From Pectobacterium cacticida (GTDB lineage Bacteria; Pseudomonadota; Gammaproteobacteria; Enterobacterales; Enterobacteriaceae): a stretch of 64,000 nt of DNA. This document shows, in pieces, positions 16,847-26,558 of the stretch. The number at the start of each line of letters is the position of its first letter. Positions within the stretch are counted from its first letter, which is position 1. A model generated the notes under the pieces. It had not been told where the DNA came from. It saw nothing but the letters and a program-made list of their open reading frames with translations, and searched no databases. The DNA is taken from the NCBI RefSeq assembly GCF_036885195.1, contig NZ_CP133656.1, forward strand, positions 1,860,001 through 1,924,000, in the 5' to 3' direction. Both the position numbers and the translations under genes were made by a program.

Positions 16847-17770
16847 ATGAGTCGCCCACCAACCTTGCGTCAACATGTGATCAACCAGTTTATTGATGCG
16901 ATGAATCAGGGGGCGCTGGTTTCGCCATTGCCCTCGCAGGCGGTATTGGCTGAAGTGTTTAACATTAGCCGTACCACCGTGATGCACACGTTGAACTATC
17001 TGGCTGAACGCGGCATCGTGGTAAGAGTAGGCAGTAAATACCATATTGCACGCAAGCCGGAAGGATGTGATGGGTTTGATGTGATTGCCGAAACGCTGGA
17101 AGGACAGACGGCACTGTTTGAAGCGCGTTTTTATCATATGATTAACCAACGCCAGATCGTGCCGGGCGATGCCTTTACTGAACTGCAACTCGCGCGTCAG
17201 TGTAGGGTAAGGCCAGTGGTTGTGCGCGAGTTTCTGCTGCGTTTCTCACGTTACGATCTGATTGAAAGTCTGCGTCGGGGTTACTGGCGTATGAAGCAGT
17301 TCGATCAGGCCTATGCCGAAAAGCTGTTTGAGCTCCGCGAAATGCTGGAAACACACGCGCTAAATGCTTTTATGAATTTACCTGACCATGACCCGCGCTG
17401 GATCACCGTGAAAGAGTTATTGGAGCGGCACCGTGAATTGCGCAATCATATTCAGGAGTACTACCGCCTTTTTTCGCCGCTTGATCAGCGCTTACACCAA
17501 CTAATTATTTCTGCGGCCGATAATCCGTTTTTCGACCAGATGAGCGAGATTATCTCGGTGGTGTTCCATTTCCATTATCAATGGGATGAGCGCGCGCTTA
17601 AACAGCGTAATACGCTGGCGGTAGAAGAGCATCTGGCATTGCTAAGCGCAATGCTGTGCCGCAACGACTTACTCGCGATGCGTGAACTGCGCCGACATTT
17701 GGATACGGCGAAGCAATCGATGATCGATTCCATGGAACGGAAAGCGTCGCCGACTCACGCGGCGTCCTGA
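16847..17770 (+). CDS. lgoR: GntR family regulator, LgoR-like
   Basis: This 307-residue regulator has an N-terminal winged-helix region (PLPSQAVLAEVFNISRTTVM), a second helix-turn-helix-like segment (FTELQLARQCRVRPVVVREF) and an FCD-type helical C-terminal domain (ELREMLETHALNAF, then DNPFFDQMSEII). Size and layout match E. coli LgoR (YjjM). It is transcribed away from lgoD across 151 bases containing palindromes. I infer that it controls the lgoD-binding protein-GH105 operon in response to a uronate-derived effector. Confidence 0.8.
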   Translation: MSRPPTLRQHVINQFIDAMNQGALVSPLPSQAVLAEVFNISRTTVMHTLNYLAERGIVVRVGSKYHIARKPEGCDGFDVIAETLEGQTALFEARFYHMINQRQIVPGDAFTELQLARQCRVRPVVVREFLLRFSRYDLIESLRRGYWRMKQFDQAYAEKLFELREMLETHALNAFMNLPDHDPRWITVKELLERHRELRNHIQEYYRLFSPLDQRLHQLIISAADNPFFDQMSEIISVVFHFHYQWDERALKQRNTLAVEEHLALLSAMLCRNDLLAMRELRRHLDTAKQSMIDSMERKASPTHAAS

Positions 17771-17991
17771 CCGTTCTACCGAACTGAGGTAATGGCGTCG
17801 GGAAAACGGTCGCAGGTATGGGCCGCAGTTGCGTTGATTCAACATAATTCTCATGCTGGGCAATCTGCATGATGGCGGCAGTTGCCGACGAGCGACGTGA
17901 TGGATATAGTCTTTATCTGAAAAAATCACAACGTCGGGCGTTGTTACCCTACGCCGCGTCAGATCCTCTATTCACCCGAACCGAGGGAAAC

Positions 17992-18279
17992 ATGAAATTA
18001 TTATCAGGCTTAGTTACCGTCGCCGCACTGCTGCTGGCAGGATGCACGCATCATAGCGAAAACGCCGCCGTGGTATCGCAAGACGCGGCACAACAGGATG
18101 ATCAGGCGGTGGTGTTATTGAAAAGTAGTTCGCCAGTTGATGTCAACTGTATGCTGATCGGTGGGACTGTGGCTCTTTACCGGCAGCTTGATGGCGCGAG
18201 CGAGAGCGCCTGCCAGTTAGCAAACGGCAAGCGCTGTAGCACGCAAGCGCTAATGGATGGGACTTGCCCGGCAGGATGA
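17992..18279 (+). CDS. DUF333 lipoprotein, YdbJ-like
   Basis: This 95-residue putative lipoprotein has a signal peptide with lipobox LLAGC (Cys at about residue 19). It has a C-terminal DUF333 domain (VNCMLIGGTVALYRQLDG, then ESACQLANGKRC). The ATG at 17992 is chosen because the signal peptide starts there, behind GAGGG; the longer open frame upstream is not plausible. E. coli ydbJ, also DUF333, lies near ldhA in the same arrangement. Function unknown. Confidence 0.82.
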   Translation: MKLLSGLVTVAALLLAGCTHHSENAAVVSQDAAQQDDQAVVLLKSSSPVDVNCMLIGGTVALYRQLDGASESACQLANGKRCSTQALMDGTCPAG

Positions 18280-18313
18280 ATATGGCGGCAGTGGATACTG
18301 CCGCGGGGATGAC

Positions 18314-19306
18314 TTAAACAGTAACCTGATTTGCGCAGGGCATATTCTGGCTGAGTTCTTTCAGGTTCTGTAGCGTGGTTTGCGAAATGCTGATCAAGGC
18401 TTCTTCGGTCAGGAACGCCTGGTGCCCGGTAAACAGCACGTTGTGGCATGCGGATAAACGGCGGAAGACATCATCCTGTATGACATCGTTGGATTTGTCG
18501 GCGAAGAAAAGGTCGCGCTCGTTTTCATAAACGTCCATGCCCAGCGCGCCGATCTTCTGTTGTTTCAACGCGTCGATTGCCGCCTGTGAGTCGATCAGTC
18601 CGCCACGGCTGGTATTCACGATCATGACGCCATTTTTCATTTGCGCAAAGGCTGCCTGATTCAGCAAGTGATGGTTTTCCGGCGTTAGTGGGCAATGCAG
18701 GGATATAACGTCGGCATTGGCGTACAGCGTGGTTAAATCCACATACTCTGCCCCTAATTCCAAGGCCTGTGGGTTGGGATAAGGGTCGAAAGCCAATAAA
18801 CGCATACCAAAGCCCTTTAGGATGCGCATTGTGGCAACGCCGATTTTACCCGTACCGATAATACCCGCCGTCCGTCCGTGCATATTGAAACCAATCAGCC
18901 CTTCCAATGAAAAATTTGCGTCACGCGTGCGTTGATAGGCGCGATGAATGCGACGATTCAATGTCAGCATTAGGCCGACGGTGTGCTCGGCGACGGCTTC
19001 GGGAGAATAGGCGGGAACGCGTACTACGCTGATACCTAACTCCTTGGCGGCGACTAAATCGACGTTGTTGAAGCCCGCGCAACGCAGTGCCAGCATGGTA
19101 ATGCCCATCTCCGCCAGTTCCGTTAATACTTCGCGGCTACCGTCATCGTTCACAAAGATACAAACAGCCTGACAGCCCTCGGCTGTTTTGGCCGTGCGCG
19201 ATGTCAGCATGAAATCAAAAAACTCCAGATTAAAGCCAAACTGCTGATTGACCTGTTCCAGGTATTTACGGTCATATTGCTTCGTGCTGTAAATTGCCAC
19301 TTTCAT
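18314..19306 (-). CDS. ldhA: Fermentative D-lactate dehydrogenase
   Basis: This 330-residue NADH-dependent enzyme reduces pyruvate to D-lactate during fermentation. It has the D-2-hydroxyacid dehydrogenase fold with GTGKIGVATMRILKGFG as nucleotide site, Arg in VNTSRGGLIDSQAAI, Glu in DVYENERDLFF and the catalytic His in FTGHQAF. It matches E. coli LdhA across its length. It is convergent with the DUF333 gene, 34 bases away. Confidence 0.96.
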   Translation of the reverse strand: MKVAIYSTKQYDRKYLEQVNQQFGFNLEFFDFMLTSRTAKTAEGCQAVCIFVNDDGSREVLTELAEMGITMLALRCAGFNNVDLVAAKELGISVVRVPAYSPEAVAEHTVGLMLTLNRRIHRAYQRTRDANFSLEGLIGFNMHGRTAGIIGTGKIGVATMRILKGFGMRLLAFDPYPNPQALELGAEYVDLTTLYANADVISLHCPLTPENHHLLNQAAFAQMKNGVMIVNTSRGGLIDSQAAIDALKQQKIGALGMDVYENERDLFFADKSNDVIQDDVFRRLSACHNVLFTGHQAFLTEEALISISQTTLQNLKELSQNMPCANQVTV

Positions 19307-19417
19307 TGATAGTTTCTCCGAAAAATCCTCAGATTAAGCTATCAGAAAATAGGGCGGCGACAAACCGTTACCTGACTGACAATAACGGTTTGGTATTGAG
19401 TAGGAAGCGGTTCAGGA

Positions 19418-20971
19418 TTAGCGCGAGGTACTGAAAACCGACACCGCGTCAGACATTGTCGCGATCTGCTGTTCCAGACTATTCACGGCAGAACTGGAGT
19501 GTGCCGCTAAAATGGTATTCTGACGCGTTAGTTCATCAATATTATTCACCGCTGAGTTTATCTGGCTCACTCCTTGTGATTGCTCTTGCGTCGCCAGGCT
19601 GATTTGGTTCACCAACTGCGTAACCTGTTGCACCTGGGTCAATATATTGTTCATTGACTGACTGGTATGATTGGCTAGCTTATCGCTGGCGTGAATATTT
19701 GCGATCGTGGTGTCGATAATTTCTGCAATATCTTTGGCGGCAGCGGCGCTACGCTGCGCCAGAGAGCGAACTTCTGCCGCCACGACGGAGAAACTTTTCC
19801 CCTGTTCGCCGGCATGAGCCGCTTCTACTGCCGCATTGAGCGCCAGAATGTTGGTCTGGAAGGCCAAATTATCCAACACGCTAATGATATCGGTAATTTC
19901 TTTACTGGAGCGTGTCATCACCGCCATGGTATCGGTGACCTGATTAACCGCTTTCTCCCCGGCATCAACGGCCTGATTAGCATCATTTGCGCAGCGCGTT
20001 GCCAGTTGTGATGCCGAAGCATTGCTTTGAATCGTGGCCATAAGCTCTTCCATCGAGGATGCCGTAGATTGCAAACTTTGCGCGGTGTCTTCACAGCGCT
20101 GACTTAATGTGTGGTTCCCTGCGGCAATATCGCTACAGGCGTGACGCAGTTCAGCCAATTTACCGTTGACATCATCGACAAAGGTTCGAAAATTCATGCC
20201 AGATTGATTAACCGCACGTAATAACATTCCTATTTCATCCACGCGGTTAAGTTGAAAGGTGTTGTCCGCTTGACCGGAGGCGGAATTAATGGCCTGTTGC
20301 AGAATTTTTTCCAAAGGCTTGGCCAGGTGCTGAACCAATAATTCACTGGTGATTATCGCACCGGCGAATAGCGCTAAAATGAAAATGAGAAGAGGCATGG
20401 TGAACGGCATAGTAGTAAGTAAAAATAATAACGCACAGAGCATAAAAAGAAATAGATAGCTTCTTATTCGCCAACGCACGGGTATAACGTTAAATAGGTT
20501 AAGCCATTTTAATTGCCCTTTATAAATCAGCAATCCTTGAAAGAGTCGTCGGTTTTTTAATGTGTTCTCATTCAGTTGACGATAAAGTGTTTCAGCCTGG
20601 CGAGCTTCTTCCGGTGAGACGCGCGTCCGCACCGACATATATCCTGTTATTTTACCATCCTTCATCAGTGGCGTCGTACTGGCTTTAACCCAATAATAAT
20701 CACCATTCTTACGCCGATTTTTGACGATGCCAGTCCAGATTTTCCCTGCCTTTAGCGTTGCCCACATGTCGGCAAACACTGGCGACGGCATGTCCGGGTG
20801 GCGCACGATATTGTGAGGTTGATGGAGTATCTCTTCAAAGTTATAACCGCTGGCTTCAATAAAATCGTCATTTGCATAAGTGATATGACTATCAGTAGTC
20901 GTCACCGACATTAGCTTCGCTTTTTCATCTAATAAATACTGGATATCACTGACAGGAAAATTCTTACGCAT
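19418..20971 (-). CDS. Aer-like methyl-accepting chemotaxis protein with PAS domain
   Basis: This 517-residue receptor has an N-terminal PAS domain (TYANDDFIEASGYNFEEIL, NIVRHPDMP, GDYYWVKAS) like that of the redox receptor Aer. Two adjacent membrane helices (about 168-205), a HAMP-like segment (LAKPLEKILQQAIN) and a long signalling coiled coil follow. The receptor tip reads NLAFQTNILALNAAVEAAHA. The PAS domain is cytoplasmic, so it probably senses redox or energy state through a flavin. Flavin binding is inferred from the family. Confidence 0.88.
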   Translation of the reverse strand: MRKNFPVSDIQYLLDEKAKLMSVTTTDSHITYANDDFIEASGYNFEEILHQPHNIVRHPDMPSPVFADMWATLKAGKIWTGIVKNRRKNGDYYWVKASTTPLMKDGKITGYMSVRTRVSPEEARQAETLYRQLNENTLKNRRLFQGLLIYKGQLKWLNLFNVIPVRWRIRSYLFLFMLCALLFLLTTMPFTMPLLIFILALFAGAIITSELLVQHLAKPLEKILQQAINSASGQADNTFQLNRVDEIGMLLRAVNQSGMNFRTFVDDVNGKLAELRHACSDIAAGNHTLSQRCEDTAQSLQSTASSMEELMATIQSNASASQLATRCANDANQAVDAGEKAVNQVTDTMAVMTRSSKEITDIISVLDNLAFQTNILALNAAVEAAHAGEQGKSFSVVAAEVRSLAQRSAAAAKDIAEIIDTTIANIHASDKLANHTSQSMNNILTQVQQVTQLVNQISLATQEQSQGVSQINSAVNNIDELTRQNTILAAHSSSAVNSLEQQIATMSDAVSVFSTSR

Positions 20972-21430
20972 TTATTTATCCTTTAAGTGTAGGCAAGTAT
21001 AAACGTGATACTTTAGATCCATTCGCTAATTGAAAAGCAAGGCGTCATTTTCAATTAACGGCGCTATTCTTAAAACTGTTAACGATTGATAAAATAGCAA
21101 GCGACTCGACTAATCAAAATAGCGCAATTTTTTGTGTTATTTCCTTTCGTTGGCATAGCCTCCAGTTAGGGTTACCGGTAAGCTCCCATTGCTGCTCCGC
21201 AGCCTATCCTTATTGAGTATATTATGAGTTTGTAGATTTGCACTGTAGATAGCATATTTTAAGGAATGAAATTAATAGCAGGGGTGAATGATGATGATTT
21301 ATCGGGGATATGACCAAAGAGTATGTTGTCGAACGGCCAGATTGCCTGTTAGGTGACCGGTCGGTCCACGCGGGCGTATAAGTATGGTCACGTAGCCATG
21401 TAATGGCATGAAATATCGGGCGGATGGTGG
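20972..21430. other. Intergenic region upstream of the chemoreceptor gene
   Basis: No coding region of credible length was found on either strand. The segment nearest the receptor (20972-21150) is A+T rich and must hold its promoter. A TAAAGTAT-like element on the minus strand has poor spacing to a sigma28 -10 box, so no promoter is assigned. I see nothing further. Confidence 0.5.
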
Positions 21431-21455
21431 AAAAAACGCGTGCCAAAAGGCACGC
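21431..21455 (-). terminator. Rho-independent terminator of azoR
   Basis: Read on the minus strand, the 7-bp stem GCGTGCC / GGCACGC with a TTTT loop is followed by CG and six T. It lies about 60 bases after the azoR stop. Confidence 0.85.
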
Positions 21456-21513
21456 AATCATTAAATTAACACATCAATATTAATGGCAAAGTCAGTAACG
21501 CAGGAATGATAGG

Positions 21514-22119
21514 TTATGCGGTGGCTAGCTGAGATATCTGTGCTTTCGCCGCTTCGGTTGCTTTCTGAGCAGCCTCTGGGCCATAGCCATAACCTTCCGC
21601 AAATACAAATTCAACGTCGGTCAGTCCAAGGAAACCGAGGAAGAGGCGTAAGTAAGGCGTCAGCAGGTCGCTTGGGGCGTCTTTATGGATGCCGCCACGG
21701 GTGGTTAAGACGATAGCGCGTTTGCCTTTCACCAAACCTTCGGGACCTTGCTCTGTGTAGCGGAACGTCACGCCAGCGCGTGCCACCAGATCAAAATAGT
21801 TTTTTAACTGAGTGGGGATGTTGAAATTATACATTGGCGCCGTAATGACGATGATGTCATGCGCCTGTAACTCAGCGATTAATTCATCGGACAGTTTCAA
21901 CGCTTCTTGCTGACGTGCGGTTAGCGCGGCATCAGAGGGACGCAATGCGCCCACTAATTCGCCATCAAGAACCGGGATCGGCTGAGCAGCCAGATCGCGT
22001 ACGGTAACGCTATCATTCGGGTGTGCAGACTGCCACTCTGCCGTGAAATGATCGGCCAGTTGGTTTGACTGAGAGAACCCAGCCAGAATACTTGATTTTA
22101 AAACCAATACTTTGCTCAT
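21514..22119 (-). CDS. azoR: FMN-dependent NADH:quinone/azo oxidoreductase AzoR
   Basis: This 201-residue flavodoxin-fold enzyme reduces quinones and azo compounds with NADH and protects against thiol stress. Motifs include KSSILAGFSQSNQLAD (FMN phosphate), APMYNFNIPTQLKNYFD and TTRGGIHKD. It matches E. coli AzoR in sequence and length. The ATG at 22119 (MSKVLVLKSS) is chosen by that alignment over one two codons upstream. It lies divergently next to hrpA as in E. coli. Confidence 0.95.
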   Translation of the reverse strand: MSKVLVLKSSILAGFSQSNQLADHFTAEWQSAHPNDSVTVRDLAAQPIPVLDGELVGALRPSDAALTARQQEALKLSDELIAELQAHDIIVITAPMYNFNIPTQLKNYFDLVARAGVTFRYTEQGPEGLVKGKRAIVLTTRGGIHKDAPSDLLTPYLRLFLGFLGLTDVEFVFAEGYGYGPEAAQKATEAAKAQISQLATA

Positions 22120-22430
22120 TGCCAATTCCTTTAATGTTCAATGTCGGCGTGACATATGCCTTTTGAGCCTCACATCTTATGCGCCATGTTGGATACTGAA
22201 AAGTGCAAATATTCGAAGCCTTCATTCTATTTTATTGAACAAAATAATTCTTGAATCGGTTTTCACCAGGTGGTTAGAGCCCTTTATCGCGATGTGATAC
22301 TCTTTACGCCCTATAACAGGCCTTAGACTGAAAATCCCGTTAGTCGGTGTTTAATGAGGCGCTATCGCGCCAGATAGGGTGATGAATATCGCCCCGAAAT
22401 GCGTTAAAGAAATAATTAAGGAAGAGCAAC
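22120..22430. other. azoR-hrpA divergent promoter region
   Basis: These 311 bases between the divergent genes contain no supported gene. The region must carry both promoters. I could not pick out a regulator site with confidence. Confidence 0.5.
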
Positions 22431-25400
22431 GTGAAATCACCTCTCAGTGCATTATCTACGCAGTTAAGTGAGCTAATGCTTCGCGATAGTCAACGTCTGC
22501 GCCGCCGTTTGCAAGGGGCCGCCAAAGTTAGCAATCCGCAGGCTTTGGCCGCCATCGCGCAGGAAATTGAGGGGGAAATCGCAACGGCGCGGCAGAAAGT
22601 AGAGAATCGGCGGGCAAGTCGTCCGGCGATTCTCTACCCTGAACAGCTTCCCGTGAGCCAGAAAAAGGACGAGATTCTTGAGGCGTTGCGCCATCATCAG
22701 GTGATTATCGTTGCGGGCGAGACGGGATCGGGCAAGACTACGCAGTTGCCGAAAATTTGTCTCGAACTGGGGCGTGGCGTACAAGGGTTGATTGGTCACA
22801 CACAACCGCGTCGTCTGGCGGCAAGAACCGTAGCCGACCGTATTGCAACCGAGTTGGACACGCCGCTGGGTAGCAGTGTGGGATATAAGGTGCGTTTTAA
22901 CGATCAGGTCAGTGACAATACCCTGATTAAGCTGATGACCGACGGGATTCTACTGGCGGAAATTCAGCAGGATCGCCTGCTATTGCAGTACGACACGCTG
23001 ATCATCGATGAAGCGCATGAACGCAGCCTGAATATTGATTTTATCATGGGCTATTTGCGCCAATTGTTGCCAAAACGTCCTGATTTGAAAGTAATTATTA
23101 CCTCGGCGACTATCGACCCGCAGCGCTTCTCGCGCCATTTTAACCATGCGCCGATCATTGAAGTGTCTGGGCGAACTTATCCTGTCGATGTGCGGTATCG
23201 CCCCGTGGTGGAAGATGCCGATGACAGCGAGCGCGATCAATTACAGGCGATTTTTGATGCCGTGGATGAACTGACGCGTGAAGGGCCGGGCGATATCCTG
23301 GTGTTCATGAGCGGAGAACGCGAAATTCGCGACACGGCCGAGGCGCTGGCTCGTCTCGAATTGCCGCATACCGAAATACTCCCGCTGTACGCCCGTTTGT
23401 CGAATCAGGAACAAAATCGCGTTTTTCAATCACATCATGGCCGCCGTATCGTGCTGGCGACCAACGTAGCGGAAACGTCACTCACCGTTCCAGGGATCCG
23501 CTATGTGATCGACCCCGGTACCGCGCGTATCAGCCGCTACAGTTTCCGAACTAAGGTTCAGCGCCTGCCGATTGAGCCTATCTCACAGGCGTCAGCGAAT
23601 CAGCGTAAAGGGCGCTGTGGCCGCGTTGCCGCCGGGGTATGCATTCGCCTGTATTCCGAGCAGGATTTTCTGTCGCGGCCTGAATTTACCGATCCTGAAA
23701 TTCTCCGCACCAATTTAGCTTCCGTTATTTTGCAAATGACCTCGTTGGGGCTCGGCGATATCGCCGCGTTCCCCTTTGTTGATGCGCCGGACAAGCGCAA
23801 TATTCAGGACGGCGTTCAATTACTGGAAGAACTGGGTGCAATTACGCTGGCGGAGAATGGGCATTATCGCCTGACGCCGCTGGGGCAACAACTGGCGCAG
23901 TTACCGATTGATCCGCGGCTGGCGCGAATGGTATTGGAAGCACGGAAAACCGGCTGCGTGCGTGAAGTGATGATCATCACTGCGGCGCTGTCGATCCAGG
24001 ATCCACGTGAAAGGCCGTTGGATAAGAAGCAGGCCGCGGATGAAAAGCATCGCCGCTTTGCCGATAAAGACTCCGATTTTCTGGCCTTTGTCAAACTGTG
24101 GGATTATCTGCGAGAACAGCAAAAAACGCTGTCCGCCGGCCAGTTCCGCCGACAGTGCCGTGTGGATTTTCTCAACTATCTGCGTGTGCGTGAATGGCAG
24201 GATATCTACACGCAACTACGTCAGGTGGTGAAAGAGCTACGGCTACCGGTTAACAGCGAACCCGCCGACTATCTGAGCATCCACTGTGCGCTGCTCACCG
24301 GCCTGTTATCACATATTGGTCAGAAAGATATTGATAAGCAGGAATATAGCGGTGCGCGTAACGCGCGGTTCGCCATTTTTCCCGGTTCAGGGTTATTCAA
24401 AAAACCGCCTAAGTGGACAATGGTCGCCGAACTGGTGGAAACCAGCCGTTTATGGGGGCGCATTGCCGCGCGTATTGAACCGGAGTGGATAGAACCGCTG
24501 GCCCCGCATCTGATAAAACGCAGCTATAGCGATCCGCATTGGGAGAAAGCGCAGGGCACCGTGATGGCGCAGGAGAAGGTGACGCTTTTCGGGCTGCCAA
24601 TTGTCGCTGCGCGTAAGGTGAATTACAGCGCAATCGATCCGACACTCGCACGCGAAATGTTCATCCGCCACGCGCTGGTGGAAGGGGATTGGCAAACGCG
24701 TCACGCCTTTTTTCGCGCTAACCTTAAGTTGCTGGCGGAAGTGGAAGATTTAGAACACAAATCGCGCCGCCGTGACATTTTGGTGGATGACGAAACGCTG
24801 TTCGCTTTCTACGATCGGCGTTTGCCGCGCGATATTATCTCGTCGCGTCATTTTGATCGGTGGTGGAAAGATGCCAGCCGGGATAATCCCGACCTGCTTA
24901 ATTTTGAAAAAAGCATGTTGATTAAAGACGGCGCGGGGAAAGTAAGCGCGCTGGATTATCCGAATTTCTGGCATCAGGGTGGCCTGAAATTGCGTTTAAC
25001 CTATCAGTTTGAGCCGGGTGCAGATGCGGATGGCGTCACGGTACATATTCCGCTGCCTATTCTCAATCAAGTGCGCGAAGAGGGCTTCGAGTGGCAGATT
25101 CCCGGTGTGCGTCGCGAACTGATCATCGCGCTGATTAAATCCTTACCCAAACCGTTACGCCGTAACTTTGTCCCTGCGCCAAACTATGCCGAGGCGTTTC
25201 TGGCACGAGTTACGCCTTTGGAAAAAGGGTTATTGGATGCGCTGGAGCGTGAATTGCGGCTGATGACGGGCGTTACGGTGCCGCGTGATGCGTGGCAGTG
25301 GGATCAGGTGCCCGATCATCTAAAAATCACTTTTCGCGTTGTTGACGAGAAAAACCGCATATTGCGGGAAAGCAAAGACCTGAATGCACTGAAAGCGCAG

Positions 25401-26318
25401 CTCAAAGAAAAGGTACAGCAAACCTTGTCATCCGTGGCAGACGATGGGCTGGAGCAGCGCGGTCTGCATGTCTGGAGTTTTGGCTCGCTGCCGGATTGTT
25501 ATGAACAAAAACGCGGTGGCTATTCGGTCAAGGCTTATCCGGCGTTAGTGGATGAGAAGGACAGCGTAGCGATTCGCCTCTTTGATACTCCGCATCAGCA
25601 ACAACAGGCGATGCAGCAAGGGTTACGCCGGTTGTTGCTGCTCAATATCCCGTCGCCGATTAAATATCTGCATGAAAAATTGCCGAATAAGGCGAAACTT
25701 GGCCTCTATTTCAACCCGTATGGCAAGGTGCTCGATCTCATTGACGATTGCATCGCCTGTGCGGTGGATAAACTGGTTGAATTATCCGGTGGCCCGGTCT
25801 GGCAAGAACAAGCCTTTCAGCAGTTGCATGAAAAAGTGCGTGCGGAGCTAAATGATACCGTGGTAGATATCGCCAAACAGGTTGAAGTGATTCTGACAAC
25901 GGTATTCTCTATCAATAAGCGTCTGAAAGGGCGTGTCGATATCGCGCTGGCGCTGGCGTTAAGCGACATCAAGCAACAGATGAACGGCCTGGTGTTCCGC
26001 GGTTTTGTCACCGACAACGGTTGGCGACGTCTGCCGGATGTGCTGCGTTATCTACAAGCAATAGAGCGGCGGTTGGATAAATTGGCCCAGGATGCTCATC
26101 GCGACCGGGCGCAGATGCTAAAAGTGCAGCAGGTTCAACAAGCGTGGCAACAGTGGTGGAACACACTACCGGCTGAGCGTCGTGATGATGACGATGTGAA
26201 AGCGGTTCGCTGGATGCTTGAGGAGTTACGCGTTAGCTATTTTGCTCAACAGTTAGGAACGCCGTTTCCGATCTCGGACAAACGCGTATTGCAGGCAATG
26301 GAGCAAATAGAAGCGTAA
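22431..26318 (+). CDS. hrpA: ATP-dependent RNA helicase HrpA
   Basis: This 1295-residue DEAH-box helicase has a Walker A motif GETGSGKT (residues 96-103), a DEAH box in IIDEAHERSLNIDF, SAT motif III (ITSATIDP) and motif VI QRKGRCGR. The helicase-associated and DUF3418 C-terminal domains follow. Length and sequence match E. coli HrpA (1300 residues), which rescues stalled or collided ribosomes. The start is GTG at 22431 with AAGGAAGAG upstream; the first in-frame ATG is well inside the conserved N-terminal region. Confidence 0.95.
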   Translation: MKSPLSALSTQLSELMLRDSQRLRRRLQGAAKVSNPQALAAIAQEIEGEIATARQKVENRRASRPAILYPEQLPVSQKKDEILEALRHHQVIIVAGETGSGKTTQLPKICLELGRGVQGLIGHTQPRRLAARTVADRIATELDTPLGSSVGYKVRFNDQVSDNTLIKLMTDGILLAEIQQDRLLLQYDTLIIDEAHERSLNIDFIMGYLRQLLPKRPDLKVIITSATIDPQRFSRHFNHAPIIEVSGRTYPVDVRYRPVVEDADDSERDQLQAIFDAVDELTREGPGDILVFMSGEREIRDTAEALARLELPHTEILPLYARLSNQEQNRVFQSHHGRRIVLATNVAETSLTVPGIRYVIDPGTARISRYSFRTKVQRLPIEPISQASANQRKGRCGRVAAGVCIRLYSEQDFLSRPEFTDPEILRTNLASVILQMTSLGLGDIAAFPFVDAPDKRNIQDGVQLLEELGAITLAENGHYRLTPLGQQLAQLPIDPRLARMVLEARKTGCVREVMIITAALSIQDPRERPLDKKQAADEKHRRFADKDSDFLAFVKLWDYLREQQKTLSAGQFRRQCRVDFLNYLRVREWQDIYTQLRQVVKELRLPVNSEPADYLSIHCALLTGLLSHIGQKDIDKQEYSGARNARFAIFPGSGLFKKPPKWTMVAELVETSRLWGRIAARIEPEWIEPLAPHLIKRSYSDPHWEKAQGTVMAQEKVTLFGLPIVAARKVNYSAIDPTLAREMFIRHALVEGDWQTRHAFFRANLKLLAEVEDLEHKSRRRDILVDDETLFAFYDRRLPRDIISSRHFDRWWKDASRDNPDLLNFEKSMLIKDGAGKVSALDYPNFWHQGGLKLRLTYQFEPGADADGVTVHIPLPILNQVREEGFEWQIPGVRRELIIALIKSLPKPLRRNFVPAPNYAEAFLARVTPLEKGLLDALERELRLMTGVTVPRDAWQWDQVPDHLKITFRVVDEKNRILRESKDLNALKAQLKEKVQQTLSSVADDGLEQRGLHVWSFGSLPDCYEQKRGGYSVKAYPALVDEKDSVAIRLFDTPHQQQQAMQQGLRRLLLLNIPSPIKYLHEKLPNKAKLGLYFNPYGKVLDLIDDCIACAVDKLVELSGGPVWQEQAFQQLHEKVRAELNDTVVDIAKQVEVILTTVFSINKRLKGRVDIALALALSDIKQQMNGLVFRGFVTDNGWRRLPDVLRYLQAIERRLDKLAQDAHRDRAQMLKVQQVQQAWQQWWNTLPAERRDDDDVKAVRWMLEELRVSYFAQQLGTPFPISDKRVLQAMEQIEA

Positions 26319-26356
26319 GGCTTACGCGATGACCGCGGAATAGCGCAAGTAGGATA

Positions 26357-26434
26357 CTAGAGAAAAAAAACCAGGGTAATGAGGCCGCAGAGCAGAACGA
26401 GGGATAATATAATTTCAAATGAGTACTGACGCAT
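26357..26434 (-). CDS. Possible 25-residue single-span membrane protein
   Basis: This short reading frame downstream of hrpA, on the opposite strand, begins MRQYSFEIIL. It continues as an almost uninterrupted hydrophobic helix ending LVFFL. An AGGA with 11-base spacing precedes the ATG, suitable for translation. It has the composition of the many enterobacterial small membrane proteins, but I do not recognise the family. A short hydrophobic frame could arise by chance, so confidence is limited. Confidence 0.4.
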   Translation of the reverse strand: MRQYSFEIILSLVLLCGLITLVFFL

Positions 26435-26523
26435 TTCTGTCCCGTTCCTAAGTGGATTAACACGCTGATAAATAGTTTTTTAAAAAACACGTTATTGGCG
26501 TGAATATCGACAAGTCGGAAGTA

Positions 26524-26547
26524 GCGCCTTCCGGGTGAGGAAGGCGC
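26524..26547 (-). terminator. Probable terminator hairpin of asr
   Basis: Perfect 9-bp stem GCGCCTTCC / GGAAGGCGC with a 6-base loop lies just after the asr stop. The expected T tract on the minus strand is poor, so intrinsic termination is less certain. Confidence 0.5.
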
Positions 26548-26558
26548 CAGATGCCTGA

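Noticed and set aside
17869..17991. Longer N-terminus for the DUF333 lipoprotein
   Set aside because: The extension would bury the signal peptide and lipobox; the ATG at 17992 fits the family.
20972..21060. Sigma28 flagellar promoter upstream of the chemoreceptor
   Set aside because: A TAAAGTAT element exists, but the -10 match is poor and the spacing is two bases too long.
21267..21320. A 15-codon frame upstream of the chemoreceptor starting MKLIAG
   Set aside because: Very short, no similarity and no composition signal; likely chance.
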